DNA from: Rhizobium sp. 2MFCol3.1
GTDB taxonomy: Bacteria > Pseudomonadota > Alphaproteobacteria > Rhizobiales > Rhizobiaceae
Direction: 5' to 3'
Assembly: GCF_000377565.1 (NCBI RefSeq)
Contig: NZ_KB898353.1
Location: forward strand, 248,001-312,000
DNA: 64,000 nucleotides
The position numbers and the translations under genes were made by a program. This document shows, one piece after another, positions 39,258 through 47,849 of this stretch; position 1 is the first letter of the stretch, and each line of letters starts with the position of its first letter. The notes beneath the pieces were generated by a model. That model did no database searches, had not been told where the DNA came from, and was given only the letters and a program-made list of their open reading frames with translations.

Positions 39258-40421
39258 TCAGGCGGTGGTCGCGTTCGCCTTACGCAATGCCAGATATTCC
39301 CACAGCGCGACGAGCAGCAGCGTGACGGTGCTCACCATCTGGATCGTGAAATTCTGCTGCACCGGCAGAAGAACGGCGGTCGCCAGCAGGATGACGAGCC
39401 CGGCGATGTGGGAGAGCGGCAGCTTGCGCGCCGCCGTCAATTTCAGCCAGATATTTCCAATCAGGAACAGGCCCGGTCCGCCGAGAATGGCGAGCGTGGT
39501 CTTCAGGCTGCTATGCTCTTCGGGATGCGACAGGCTGAAATCCTCGCCGACGGCGGTGAGGATGATGCCGGCGACGATCGGCAGGTGCCCATAGGTGAAA
39601 AGACCGTGGGCCACGGTCTCGGGCGCCGAGGTCGTCTCCGCCTTGTCGGCGGCCTTCTGCTGGCCGTGATGGAAATAGATCCACCACATGAAGCCTGTCG
39701 TCAGAAACGCGCTGCAGAACACCATGACGGAGAGGTTCGACTGCATGTGCTCGGCCGCGGTTCTGCCGGTGGTTAGAATCGTCTCGCCGAGACAGAGAAT
39801 GACGAAGAGCGCGCAGCGCTCCGCCATGTGCTCGCCCGATATGTCCAGCGTTTCGCGCGGGGAGCTTCCCAATCCGGGCACCCAGTAGCGGGCCAAAGGC
39901 GAGACGTATTCGATCAAAAGCGCGACGGCCCAGAAGGCGACACGCGCTTCAAGGCTGGCGAAGCCGCCGATCATCCAGAAGGCGCTGGAGGCGATCACCC
40001 AGACGGTGATGCGCACGAAGGTGAGGTATGAGGGCCGGTCGACGCTCCTGTAGGCGTAGAGCATGAAGACCGAGCGCACGATCTGCATGGCGCAATAGAG
40101 CGCCGCGAATGCCGGGCCCTGATGCTTGAAGGCTTCCGGCAGCGCAATCGCAAGTAGGATGCCGCCGAACATGAGGGCGAAGAGCAGCAGCCGCACCGCT
40201 TCCTTGTCGGTGTCGAGCAGGTTGGTGATCCAGGTCGTGTAGACCCACAGCCACCAGATCGCCAGGATCAGCAGGACCGATTCCGCCAGCGTCGTCGAGC
40301 TGAAGTCCTCGACGAGCGTGTGCGACAGCTGGATGAGCGCGAAGACGAAGACGAGATCGAAGAACAGCTCCGGAAAGCTGGCCTTCGTCTTCTCGGCGCT
40401 TTTGCCACGGATCAGGCTCAA
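39258..40421 (-). CDS. Low temperature requirement protein A (LtrA) family membrane protein
   Basis: A 387-residue integral membrane protein with around ten hydrophobic segments. The N-terminal motif ATFPELFFDLVFVFALIQL-like segment (here SFPELFFDLVFVFALIQLSH) and the central ERCALFVILCLGETILTTG are diagnostic of the LtrA family. Function is unknown; the name comes from a Listeria mutant that fails to grow in the cold. The start is TTG 40421 with GGAGG seven bases upstream; no better ATG exists near it. Confidence 0.92.
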   Translation of the reverse strand: MSLIRGKSAEKTKASFPELFFDLVFVFALIQLSHTLVEDFSSTTLAESVLLILAIWWLWVYTTWITNLLDTDKEAVRLLLFALMFGGILLAIALPEAFKHQGPAFAALYCAMQIVRSVFMLYAYRSVDRPSYLTFVRITVWVIASSAFWMIGGFASLEARVAFWAVALLIEYVSPLARYWVPGLGSSPRETLDISGEHMAERCALFVILCLGETILTTGRTAAEHMQSNLSVMVFCSAFLTTGFMWWIYFHHGQQKAADKAETTSAPETVAHGLFTYGHLPIVAGIILTAVGEDFSLSHPEEHSSLKTTLAILGGPGLFLIGNIWLKLTAARKLPLSHIAGLVILLATAVLLPVQQNFTIQMVSTVTLLLVALWEYLALRKANATTA

Positions 40422-40451
40422 TGCGATCCCTCCATCGATCGAGCCCCGGCC

Positions 40452-40619
40452 TTAGAAAACAGCCAGATATTTCAAAAGCGAAATGATGCCGATGATGATG
40501 ACGATGATCTGCACGATCTGCTTGGCTCTGGCATCGATCGGCAGGCGGGCGACGAGGTACAAGACAAGGATGATGACCAGGAAGGTTATCAGTATTCCGA
40601 TCAGTATAGATGCAGCCAT
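40452..40619 (-). CDS. Small membrane protein, Thivi_2564-like
   Basis: A 55-residue protein starting at ATG 40619 with GGAG ten bases upstream. Two hydrophobic segments (ILIGILITFLVIILVLYLVA and IVQIIVIIIGIISLLKYL) flank a short loop RLPIDARAKQ. This pattern matches the small Thivi_2564 membrane protein family, of unknown function, common in rhizobia. It lies 30 bp upstream of the LtrA gene on the same strand and could share its transcript. Confidence 0.75.
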   Translation of the reverse strand: MAASILIGILITFLVIILVLYLVARLPIDARAKQIVQIIVIIIGIISLLKYLAVF

Positions 40620-40746
40620 TTGGATCCCACTCCGTTGAAAAATCTTTTAGTCACAGAGCGTTAGATAAATCTCTCTTTCAAAAAGGAAAGGATCGGCGAT
40701 CGAGAAACTCTATCGCGCGGTTGGAATGACTGCGCGCACGCTCCCA

Positions 40747-40771
40747 GGAACCTTCGCTGTCGCCATGAGTT
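40747..40771 (+). promoter_or_regulatory. Candidate EcfG (general stress) promoter
   Basis: GGAAC (40747-40751), a 16-bp spacer and AGTT (40768-40771) approximate the alphaproteobacterial EcfG/RpoE2 consensus GGAAC-N16/17-CGTT. It ends 25 bp before the start codon of the small stress-type gene. One base of the -10 box deviates. Confidence 0.4.
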
Positions 40772-40795
40772 CAGGACGAAAGGGAGAAGACGACC

Positions 40796-40981
40796 ATGCC
40801 CGCAAAATCGAAAGCGCAACAGAAGGCAGCCGGCGCAGCCTTATCCGCCAAGCGCGGTGAAACGCCGAAGAGCAAGCTCAAGGGCGCATCCCGCGAGATG
40901 GTGGATTCCATGACCGAAAAGCAGCTCGAGGATTTCGCCTACACGAAGACCAAGGGCAAGCCGGAACACGTGTCCAAGTAG
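40796..40981 (+). CDS. DUF3008 family small protein
   Basis: A 61-residue very basic, Lys/Ala-rich soluble protein: MPAKSKAQQKAAGAAL at the N-terminus, SREMVDSMTEKQLEDFAYT in the middle and a KGKPEHV tail. This is the DUF3008 signature. Members are abundant in stationary or stressed alphaproteobacteria; the function is unknown. An AGGGAGA ribosome site precedes the start. A candidate EcfG promoter lies just upstream, consistent with stress induction. Confidence 0.9.
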   Translation: MPAKSKAQQKAAGAALSAKRGETPKSKLKGASREMVDSMTEKQLEDFAYTKTKGKPEHVSK

Positions 40982-41027
40982 GGCATGGTTTCCGCTGCTT
41001 TATGCCGCGATTGCAGTCGCAGGCGGC

Positions 41028-42065
41028 TTAGCCGCCCCAAGTGCGCTCGAGCACACTGATCCAGTTGGCGTGGGTGATCTTGACCAGTGCTTCCTCATCG
41101 AAGCCGCCGGCGCGGAACGCGTCGATCAAGAGAGGCAGACCGGTCGCGTCCTTCATCGTTGCCGGGATCGTCGTCCCGTCGAAATCCGAGCCCAGCGCGA
41201 CGTGGTCGATGCCGATGCGATCGGCGATATAGGCGGCATGACGCACCAGCAGGTCGAGGCTCGTATCGGCATTGCGGGTGCCGTCGTCACGCAGGAAGAG
41301 CACGCCGAAATTGATGCCGACGAGACCGCCCGTGTCGCGGATCGCGTCCAGCTGTCGGTCGGTCAGGTTGCGGCTGTGCGGGCTGATCTGGTGGACGTTG
41401 GAATGCGAGGCGACCAGTGGTGCGTTCGAGAGCTTGGCGATGTCCCAGAAGCCCTGCTCGTTCATATGCGAGAGATCGACCATGATCTTCAGCTCGTTGC
41501 AGGCACGGATCAGATCCTTGCCGGCGTCTGTCAAGCCGGGGCCAATGTCGGGCGATGACGGGAAGCGGAACGGAACGCCGTAGGCAAAGATGTTCGGCCG
41601 GCTCCAGACTGGTCCAAGCGTGCGAAGTCCGCTTTGGTGCAGCACATAGAGCGCATCGAGATTAGCGGCGATCGCTTCGGCGCCCTCGATATGCATCACG
41701 GCTGCGAAGGCGCCGGTTTCGATCGACTGGCGGATATCGGCTGCCGTGCGGCAGACCTTCAGCCCGCCGGCGCTCTGCGCTTCGATGTCAAAGAGTATGC
41801 GGGCCATCGCCAGGGTGCGGTTCAGCGATTCCGGCTGCGCCGGCGTCAGGAAGTCGCCATTGGCGTCCTTCCCCATGCTGGGCGAGGGGATGTAGATGGC
41901 GCAGAGCCCGCCGGCCAGGCCGCCGGCGCGCGCCCTGGGAAGATCGATATGCCCTGTCGCTTCTCCCTCGATAAACGCCTTGGCCGGCTGCGCGATGCCC
42001 GAATGCTGGAGCCGGAGCAATACGTCGTTGTGGCCGTCGAAAACGGGCATGAGAGAGTTTGGCAT
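41028..42065 (-). CDS. Membrane dipeptidase family protein (peptidase M19)
   Basis: A 345-residue zinc dipeptidase of the renal dipeptidase family. Metal-site motifs: FDGHNDVLLRL near the start, VMHIEGAEAI, VDLSHMNEQGFWD, ASHSNVHQISPHSRNLTD and HVALGSDFDGTT. It hydrolyses dipeptides, often with a D-residue at the C-terminal position. No signal peptide is seen, so it acts in the cytoplasm. It is separated from neighbours by more than 45 bp on either side and is probably monocistronic. Confidence 0.93.
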   Translation of the reverse strand: MPNSLMPVFDGHNDVLLRLQHSGIAQPAKAFIEGEATGHIDLPRARAGGLAGGLCAIYIPSPSMGKDANGDFLTPAQPESLNRTLAMARILFDIEAQSAGGLKVCRTAADIRQSIETGAFAAVMHIEGAEAIAANLDALYVLHQSGLRTLGPVWSRPNIFAYGVPFRFPSSPDIGPGLTDAGKDLIRACNELKIMVDLSHMNEQGFWDIAKLSNAPLVASHSNVHQISPHSRNLTDRQLDAIRDTGGLVGINFGVLFLRDDGTRNADTSLDLLVRHAAYIADRIGIDHVALGSDFDGTTIPATMKDATGLPLLIDAFRAGGFDEEALVKITHANWISVLERTWGG

Positions 42066-42143
42066 GGTGGGGAGGGTCCTGCGTCTGTTTCTTGCGGGTC
42101 TTCGTATGACAGGTCGGCGCCCCCACGCAAACCCAAACCGAAA

Positions 42144-42167
42144 GCCGCGCGTTGAAAAACGCGCGGC
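42144..42167 (-). terminator. Stem-loop terminator after the small conserved gene
   Basis: Perfect 10-bp arms GCCGCGCGTT and AACGCGCGGC around a 4-base loop. Read on the minus strand it is followed by TTTCGGTTTGGGTTT. It lies 20 bp past the stop at 42188. Confidence 0.65.
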
Positions 42168-42187
42168 CGGCCGACTGGTCTGTCTGA

Positions 42188-42532
42188 TTACTGCCTGACG
42201 TAGGCGGAGGACAACGGGCCGAGCTCAGCAGATATCTGGCGCCATCGCGCTGGCTGAGCGCCCGTGCGCGAAATCATCGCTTCGATCAGCCCGGTGGAGA
42301 CGGCGTCCTTCAGTCTTCCGTCGCCGTTGCGCATGCCGAGCTCGATCAGCTCGAACACCCGCTGCTTGTCCTCAAGCGTCGAGAACCGCTCGGCAATCAG
42401 CCAGCCCATGTCGGAATAGAGCGTATGCATGTCTGCGATATCGGCAGGTGCGACGTCCTCGATGACGTTCTCCAGCGTGGAGGTAACAGGGACATGCTGT
42501 GCCAGCTCGGCGGTGATCGCTTTCGTATCCAT
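42188..42532 (-). CDS. Small conserved protein of unknown function
   Basis: A 114-residue acidic, mostly helical soluble protein with segments IEDVAPADIADMHTLYSDMG, DKQRVFELIELGMRNGD and GLIEAMISRT. I do not recognise a characterised family. ATG 42532 is chosen because AAGGA lies seven bases upstream; the ATG two codons earlier overlaps that site. It follows the XRE regulator by 56 bp on the same strand and ends at a stem-loop, so the two genes likely share a transcript. Confidence 0.7.
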   Translation of the reverse strand: MDTKAITAELAQHVPVTSTLENVIEDVAPADIADMHTLYSDMGWLIAERFSTLEDKQRVFELIELGMRNGDGRLKDAVSTGLIEAMISRTGAQPARWRQISAELGPLSSAYVRQ

Positions 42533-42588
42533 TGTCATTTCCTTGTGTCTGTGTGCGGTGATCGGGCAGCCGCATAGCGGCTTTCCGT

Positions 42589-42876
42589 TCAGCTCGGCCG
42601 ATGCGCGTTGTCGTTCGCAACCGGCCATGTGGGTCCCGCTCCGTGGCCGCGCAGCAGCCATGCGAGGCTGACCTCAAGCGTATCGGCGATCGTTTCCAGA
42701 TTGCCGGCGGCCGGCGCCGCGCGATCGTTTTCCCACGATGCCCAGATGTCGGGCGTGATGCCGAGGTTTCTCGCGGCGGCTTCGATGGAGAGCTTCACCG
42801 CGTCGCGGGCGAGCGACATGCGCCCACCCATCGTATCGTCCTCGGCGTCGGTCGGTTGCAGGCGGTCGATATACAT
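42589..42876 (-). CDS. XRE family helix-turn-helix regulator
   Basis: A 95-residue DNA-binding protein. The helix-turn-helix spans about residues 27-72: VKLSIEAAARNLGITPDIWASWEN followed by NLETIADTLEVSLAWLLRG, the classic Cro/C1 pattern. There is no ligand domain. AGGAG lies six bases before ATG 42876. It is directly downstream of the proX-type gene (65 bp) and may regulate the transporter or its small neighbour; no target site was identified. Confidence 0.88.
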   Translation of the reverse strand: MYIDRLQPTDAEDDTMGGRMSLARDAVKLSIEAAARNLGITPDIWASWENDRAAPAAGNLETIADTLEVSLAWLLRGHGAGPTWPVANDNAHRPS

Positions 42877-42941
42877 TCATCGCTCCTGTTCGGTCGAAGG
42901 GTCGCGCCCCGCCGGAGATCGGGCGAGGCGCGAGAATGCGA

Positions 42942-43814
42942 TCAGCCTTCGTCGCCGATCCAGCTCTTCACCTGGTCGGGATGGTCCTGGATATATTTAT
43001 CCACTGCCTGGTCGTAGGACGTTTCCTGCGCGGCAAACATCGCCGCTTCGAGATCGGGGATCGGCAGGTTCATGCGCGACAGGAAGGCCGCAACCTTGGG
43101 GTTGTCGGACTTGAAGTCCTTACGGGCGAGAATGTCGACATGTTCTGCTTCGCCAAGCGACTTCTTCGGGTCATCGAGATAGCGAAGCTTGTGCTTGCCG
43201 AACATCCAGTGCGGGCTCCAGGCGGTGGCCACGAACCACTTCTCGCCGCGCATGGCGCGATCGACTGTCGTCAGCATGCCGGCTTCGCTGGAGATCTGCA
43301 GCTTGTAGCCGTCGAGCCCGTAATCCTTCACCGCCTTTTCCGACAGACGCGTGAGGCCGGCGCCCGGATCGATGCCCTGGATGGTGCCGGAGAGCTTCTT
43401 CTGCACGTCTTCCTTCTTCAGGTCCTCGATCGAGCCGATCTGGTCGGCGGGAATGTAATCGGGAACCACCCAGCCGAGCTTGGCGCCGTCATAGACAGTG
43501 CCGAGCGTCTCGACCTTGTCCTTGACCTTGGCATAGTAGTCGGCATGCGTCTGCGGCAGCCAGGCCATCATCATCGTGTCGAGGTCGCCGCGCGCGACAC
43601 CCTGGTAGAGCGGCGCGACGTCGGCCTGCACGAGCTCGACCTTCTGGTTCAGCTTCGTCTCGATCAGCTTGGCGGCGAGCTTGGTGACGAATTCGGCGTC
43701 GGACCACGCGGCCCAGCCGATCTTCACCGGCTTGGCGTCCTGCGCCATGGTCGAGGTGACCGCGCCGCTGACGAGAGCGGCGGCAAGGCCGAGAGTTGCG
43801 AGTGTTTTGAACAT
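42942..43814 (-). CDS. proX: Glycine betaine/choline ABC transporter substrate-binding protein
   Basis: A 290-residue periplasmic binding protein of the OpuAC/ProX family. A Sec signal peptide (TLATLGLAAALVSGAVTSTMA) is cleaved after residue 23 or so. The mature protein has aromatic-rich motifs typical of quaternary-amine binding (KIGWAAWSDAEFVTKL, MMMAWLPQTHADYY, VATAWSPHWMFGKH). ATG 43814 has an AAAAGGAG ribosome site. It is the third gene of a proV-proW-proX operon, 64 bp after proW. The ligand could be glycine betaine, proline betaine or choline. Confidence 0.92.
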   Translation of the reverse strand: MFKTLATLGLAAALVSGAVTSTMAQDAKPVKIGWAAWSDAEFVTKLAAKLIETKLNQKVELVQADVAPLYQGVARGDLDTMMMAWLPQTHADYYAKVKDKVETLGTVYDGAKLGWVVPDYIPADQIGSIEDLKKEDVQKKLSGTIQGIDPGAGLTRLSEKAVKDYGLDGYKLQISSEAGMLTTVDRAMRGEKWFVATAWSPHWMFGKHKLRYLDDPKKSLGEAEHVDILARKDFKSDNPKVAAFLSRMNLPIPDLEAAMFAAQETSYDQAVDKYIQDHPDQVKSWIGDEG

Positions 43815-43878
43815 GAGTGCTCCTTTTGTGAAGGTTCGCATTTGGCAGGCGCTGCCCGCCATGATGAGTTGCTAGAGA

Positions 43879-44760
43879 TCAGGCCGTCGCCGGCTTCAGC
43901 TCTTCGCGTTCGCTTTTGCGGAACAGGCCCTGCCAGAATGCGGCGCGCGGCTTGCCCAGACTCTGGGTGATGCGGTCGAGGATGACGGCGAGGATGACGA
44001 CGGCGATGCCGCCCTCGAATCCGGTGCCGACGTCGAGGCGCTGGATGCCTGTCAGAACCGTGTTGCCGATGCCGCCTGCTCCGATCATCGAGGCGATCAC
44101 GACCATCGACAGCGACAGCATGATCGTCTGGTTGATGCCCGCCATGATCGAGGGCAGGGCGTTCGGGAGCTGCACCTTGAACAGAAGTTGGGTGGCCGTG
44201 CAGCCGAAGGCATTGCCCGCCTCGATGAACTCGCCATCCACCTGGCGAATGCCGAGATTGGTCAGGCGAACCACCGGCGGCATCGAGAAGATCACCGTCG
44301 CGATTGCGCCGGGCACGGCGCCGAGGCCGAAGAACATCGCGGCTGGGATCAGGTAGACGAAGGCAGGCATGGTCTGCATCAGGTCGAGGACCGGGCGCAC
44401 GACGGCTGCGACGGAATCCTTGCGAGCCATGGCGATGCCGAGCGGCAGGCCGACGAGCATGGCGATCAGCGTCGCGGCGATGACCAGCGACAAGGTTTCC
44501 ATCATCGGGCCCCAGAGCTCGATGTGGTTGACGAGCAGCAGGCCGAGCGCGGTGAACACCGCAAAGCCGATCCCGACCCGCCAGAGCGAGAGGATCACGA
44601 AGATCGCGATGCCAACGGGCATGGGGATGGCGAGCAGGGCGTTCTGGATGCCTGATGTCACGAAGCCGATCGTGGCCGCGATGAAATCAAGCACGGGTGA
44701 AAAGTTGTCGAGCACATAATTGACGGCAGCGTCGATGCCGTTTCCGATATCGAAGTTCAT
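43879..44760 (-). CDS. proW: Quaternary-amine ABC transporter permease
   Basis: A 293-residue inner-membrane permease with an N-terminal extension and about six membrane segments. The permease domain shows LGLLLVNHIELWGPMMETL, LVGLPLGIAMARKDSV, LDLMQTMPAFVYLIPAAMFF and the EAA-type loop EAGNAFGCTATQLLFKVQLP, as in ProW. It forms the channel for compatible solute uptake. It lies 22 bp after proV. Confidence 0.93.
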   Translation of the reverse strand: MNFDIGNGIDAAVNYVLDNFSPVLDFIAATIGFVTSGIQNALLAIPMPVGIAIFVILSLWRVGIGFAVFTALGLLLVNHIELWGPMMETLSLVIAATLIAMLVGLPLGIAMARKDSVAAVVRPVLDLMQTMPAFVYLIPAAMFFGLGAVPGAIATVIFSMPPVVRLTNLGIRQVDGEFIEAGNAFGCTATQLLFKVQLPNALPSIMAGINQTIMLSLSMVVIASMIGAGGIGNTVLTGIQRLDVGTGFEGGIAVVILAVILDRITQSLGKPRAAFWQGLFRKSEREELKPATA

Positions 44761-44782
44761 GATTTATCCGATGTGTTTGTGA

Positions 44783-46015
44783 TCAGCCGGCGCGGTCGAG
44801 CGTTTCGAGCAGCGCGGATTTGCTGATGGAGCCGAGATAGCGCTTGCCGCCGTCGATGACGGGAACCGGCCAAGGGCTGGCCGCCACCTTGCCAAGAACG
44901 TTCGACAGCGGCTCGTCGGCCGGAATGGCCTCGATCTCGGGTAGGAAGGCGCCGCGATAGGGATCGGCCGTCTTCGCCCTGATCTTTTCGATCAGCGATG
45001 TCTGGCTGATCATGCCGTGATAGGTCTTGTCGCGGCCGAGAATGATCGCGTATTCGCGATCGTAGTTCTTCATCCGCTCAAGTGCTGCCGCAGCCGAAAC
45101 GCCTTCGCGCTCGATGATAGTGACCTGCGACTTGCGGGCGACATCGCCGGCCTTGAAGACATGCGCGACGTCGACGTTACGGAAGAAAGAGCGGACGTAG
45201 TCGTTGGCCGGCTTGGTGACGATCTCGTCCGGCGTGCCGATCTGCACGACATTGCCGTTCTGCATGATGCAGATGCGATCGCCGATGCGCATCGCCTCGT
45301 CGAGATCGTGGCTGACAAAGACGATGGTGCGGCTGTGCTCGGACTGCAGGCGAACGAGTTCGTCCTGCATTTCGGTGCGGATCAGCGGGTCGAGCGCCGA
45401 GAAGGCCTCATCCATGAGGAGAATGGTGGGTTCGCTGGCGAGCGCGCGGGCAAGGCCGACACGCTGCTTCATGCCGCCGGAAAGTTGATCCGGGCGGCTG
45501 TCGGCGTAGCCCTCGAGGCCGACCGCCTTCAGCGCGGCCAATGCCTTCTCGCGACGCTCGGCTTCGCCAACGCCGGCAACCTCGAGACCGAAGGCGGCGT
45601 TGCTGAGAACGGTGCGGTTGGGTAGCAGCGCAAAGGACTGGAAGACCATGCTGATATCGCGGCGGCGAAGCGCGATCAGCTCGCTGCGCGACATGTCGGT
45701 GATATCGCGGCCATCGATCTTGATCGATCCGGACGTGGGTTCGATCAGCCGATTGAGGAGGCGCAACAGTGTTGATTTGCCGGAGCCCGACAGGCCCATG
45801 ATGACGAAGATCTCGCCGGCGCGAATATCGAAACTGGCGTCGTTGACGCCGATCGAGCAGCCCGTTGCTGCATGGATCTCGGATTTTGACTTGCCTGCGC
45901 GTAGTAGCGCCAGGGCCTTCTTCGGGTGTTCGCCGAAAACTTTGTAGATGTTGTTGAGACTGATCTTGGTCGAAGCCGATGATGTCGGCGCGTCTGTTTC
46001 AGTTGCAGCATTCAT
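44783..46015 (-). CDS. proV: Quaternary-amine ABC transporter ATP-binding protein with CBS domains
   Basis: A 410-residue ATPase. Walker A is GLSGSGKST (residues 74-82), the signature is LSGGMKQRVGLARAL, and Walker B is TILLMDEAFSALD. A pair of CBS-like domains occupies the C-terminus (about residues 285-405), as in ProV/OpuAA, where they sense ionic strength or nucleotides. The N-terminal KVFGEHPKKALALLRAGKSK is also typical of this subfamily. It is the first gene of the operon; its promoter must lie within 46016-46240. Confidence 0.94.
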   Translation of the reverse strand: MNAATETDAPTSSASTKISLNNIYKVFGEHPKKALALLRAGKSKSEIHAATGCSIGVNDASFDIRAGEIFVIMGLSGSGKSTLLRLLNRLIEPTSGSIKIDGRDITDMSRSELIALRRRDISMVFQSFALLPNRTVLSNAAFGLEVAGVGEAERREKALAALKAVGLEGYADSRPDQLSGGMKQRVGLARALASEPTILLMDEAFSALDPLIRTEMQDELVRLQSEHSRTIVFVSHDLDEAMRIGDRICIMQNGNVVQIGTPDEIVTKPANDYVRSFFRNVDVAHVFKAGDVARKSQVTIIEREGVSAAAALERMKNYDREYAIILGRDKTYHGMISQTSLIEKIRAKTADPYRGAFLPEIEAIPADEPLSNVLGKVAASPWPVPVIDGGKRYLGSISKSALLETLDRAG

Positions 46016-46240
46016 ATAATCTTGGCGCCGAGCTCGAGAGGCCAGGCATTCTCCTTTATTCGCATACGTCCACGATCTGCAGAATATCTTCTGGATCAGG
46101 ATGTATTATCCGTTGTGTTGCTGAGACAAATCGACATCTCATAAGTCAAATTCGTCCGAGAAAAAATATATTATATCGAAAATATCTATCCGATATGACA
46201 AAAGGTCACGTATTCGAACTTTGATACTGTCATTTTCGAT

Positions 46241-46255
46241 GGAGCACTGTGCTCC
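46241..46255. repeat. 15-bp palindrome, operator candidate
   Basis: GGAGCACTGTGCTCC has 7-bp perfect arms around a central T. It is about 230 bp upstream of proV and could bind a dimeric regulator. No T-run follows, so a terminator is unlikely. Confidence 0.45.
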
Positions 46256-46279
46256 TTAGCTGCGTATATAGGGCGATAT

Positions 46280-46312
46280 ACAAAAATTGTCCATCTTAAA
46301 ATCAATTTTTGT
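46280..46312. repeat. Inverted repeat with 10-bp AT-rich arms
   Basis: ACAAAAATTG and CAATTTTTGT form perfect arms separated by 13 bp. Spacing between arm centres is about two helical turns, fitting a regulator that binds adjacent faces. It could also act as a weak terminator. Confidence 0.45.
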
Positions 46313-46361
46313 GACAGATGCACCGGTCGCCGACAGCGTCGAAACAGGCCAAAACGCCTGC

Positions 46362-46391
46362 TGTACCGGCGAAGCAGCGCTGCGCCGGCAG
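46362..46391 (-). terminator. Possible terminator after the sugar transporter operon
   Basis: Interrupted arms GCTG..CCGGCG and CGCCGGCAGC around an 11-base loop, about 60 bp past the GNAT stop. No good T-run follows on the minus strand. Confidence 0.35.
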
Positions 46392-46452
46392 CCCGGGTAT
46401 TTTTGAAATCAAAGGCTGAAATACGGCGCCGACGCGTCCGAAATCGTGTCCT

Positions 46453-46947
46453 TTATGAGGAGATTTCGCTCGGGTGGGCGAGCGAGAGCATGCCGCGATA
46501 AATACCCGGATCGGAGCCCTCGATCGGGATCGCGCCGACGCTCTTGCGGTAGAAATCCATCGGCCCGGCGCCGCCGATCACGCCGTAGGGATAGCCCTGC
46601 GCGTGCATGTCGAGCAGCGTTTCGAGGAGCAGGGCGTGGCCGACACCCTTTCCGCGGGCCGCCTGATCGACGCCGGTGGGGCCGAAGAATCCCTTGGCGG
46701 TCGCCTCGTGGCAGGCAAAGCCGATCAATTCTCCAGCCTGGATGGCGATGAAGCAGGTGGTCGGCTGGCGCATGGTGGCGGCGGTCGCCTCAGCCGCCCA
46801 GCCGGCGCCGAAGCGCGGTTCGATCCACGATGTCAGCGCCGGCAGTTCCGGCACCAGCACGCGGCGGATGGTGACCCCTTGCGATGTCATGCGTTCGTCG
46901 AGGGCTGGGTCGCGCTTCAGCTCGTAGAGCTTCACAAGCATGTCCAT
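46453..46947 (-). CDS. GNAT family N-acetyltransferase
   Basis: A 164-residue acetyltransferase. The acetyl-CoA loop is seen in GVDQAARGKGVGHALLLETL, with the preceding strand ELIGFACHEATAKGFFGPTG and C-terminal YPYGVIGGAGPMDFYRKSVGA. The substrate is unknown; it may be a small amine or sugar amine. It lies 20 bp after the last permease gene of the sugar transporter on the same strand, so it is likely the final gene of that operon. Confidence 0.88.
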   Translation of the reverse strand: MDMLVKLYELKRDPALDERMTSQGVTIRRVLVPELPALTSWIEPRFGAGWAAEATAATMRQPTTCFIAIQAGELIGFACHEATAKGFFGPTGVDQAARGKGVGHALLLETLLDMHAQGYPYGVIGGAGPMDFYRKSVGAIPIEGSDPGIYRGMLSLAHPSEISS

Positions 46948-46967
46948 GGTCTTGATCCTTGTATCTG

Positions 46968-47846
46968 TCAGCCTTTGACGGCGCCGGCGGTGAGGCCCGC
47001 CACGATCCGCCGCTGGAAGATAAGCACGACGGCAATGAGGGGGAGCGTGACGGTGATCGAGGCCGCCATGATCTGCCCGAACGGGTACTCATAGCGGCTG
47101 GTGCCCGCGATCAGGCCGATCGCCACCGGCACGGTGCGGTTCTCGTCGGTCAGCGTGAATGTCAGCGCGAACAGGAACTCGTTCCAGGCGAGGATGAAGG
47201 CGAGAATGCCGGTACTGGCGAGCGACGGTCCCATCAGCGGCAAAAGCACCTTCATCAGGATGCGGAAGTGCGAGCAGCCGTCGATGATGGCGGCCTCTTC
47301 GAGTTCGCGCGGAAACTCGCGGATGAAGGTGGTGAGGATCCACGTCGTGAAAGGCACGGTCGACAGGAGATAGGTGAGGATCAGCGCGCTTGGGCGATTG
47401 AAGAGCCCCAGCCAGTTGATCAGCTCGAACATGCCCGAGAGCACCACGACCTGCGGGAAGATCGAGATCATCAGGACGATCATCAGGATCGCGCGCCGCT
47501 GCGGAAACTCGATGCGGCCGAGCGCATAGGCGGCCGAGAGCCCGATGATCAGCGACAGAAAGGTCGTCGATATCGCGACATAGGCCGAGTTGAGCAGCGA
47601 TCCCATGAAGACCGGGTTGTCGATCAGTTGCCGGTAGTAAGTGAAATCCAGCGCCGGCATCAGGGCCGAGCGATAGAGCGCGGCACCCTGCTTCGTCGAG
47701 GAGACGAAGGCCCAGTAGTATGGGAACAGCGTATAGACGAGCACGAGCAGCAGCGCGAAGATTTGCAGGCCGCGCACGACGCGCCGTCTCATGCGATAGT
47801 AGCCGGCGGGCTTGCGCAGCGCCTTTTGTGCGATTGCATTGGCCAT
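46968..47846 (-). CDS. Carbohydrate ABC transporter permease (MalG type)
   Basis: A 292-residue inner-membrane permease with six membrane segments. The cytoplasmic EAA loop reads EFPRELEEAAIIDGCSHFRI, which contacts the ATPase. TM regions include LLVLVYTLFPYYWAFVSS and LIIGLSAAYALGRIEF. It pairs with the MalF-type permease encoded three bases upstream. The substrate is probably a sugar or oligosaccharide, such as a trehalose or maltose class compound; this is from family resemblance only. Confidence 0.93.
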   Translation of the reverse strand: MANAIAQKALRKPAGYYRMRRRVVRGLQIFALLLVLVYTLFPYYWAFVSSTKQGAALYRSALMPALDFTYYRQLIDNPVFMGSLLNSAYVAISTTFLSLIIGLSAAYALGRIEFPQRRAILMIVLMISIFPQVVVLSGMFELINWLGLFNRPSALILTYLLSTVPFTTWILTTFIREFPRELEEAAIIDGCSHFRILMKVLLPLMGPSLASTGILAFILAWNEFLFALTFTLTDENRTVPVAIGLIAGTSRYEYPFGQIMAASITVTLPLIAVVLIFQRRIVAGLTAGAVKG

Positions 47847-47849
47847 CGA

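Larger units (their letters stand above)
46016..46452. other. AT-rich intergenic region with several inverted repeats
   Basis: About 440 bp between the proV start and the end of a GNAT gene. It contains the proV promoter, unusually AT-rich DNA at 46150-46200 (AAAAAATATATTATATCG) and the repeats listed separately. No gene is supported. Confidence 0.5.
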
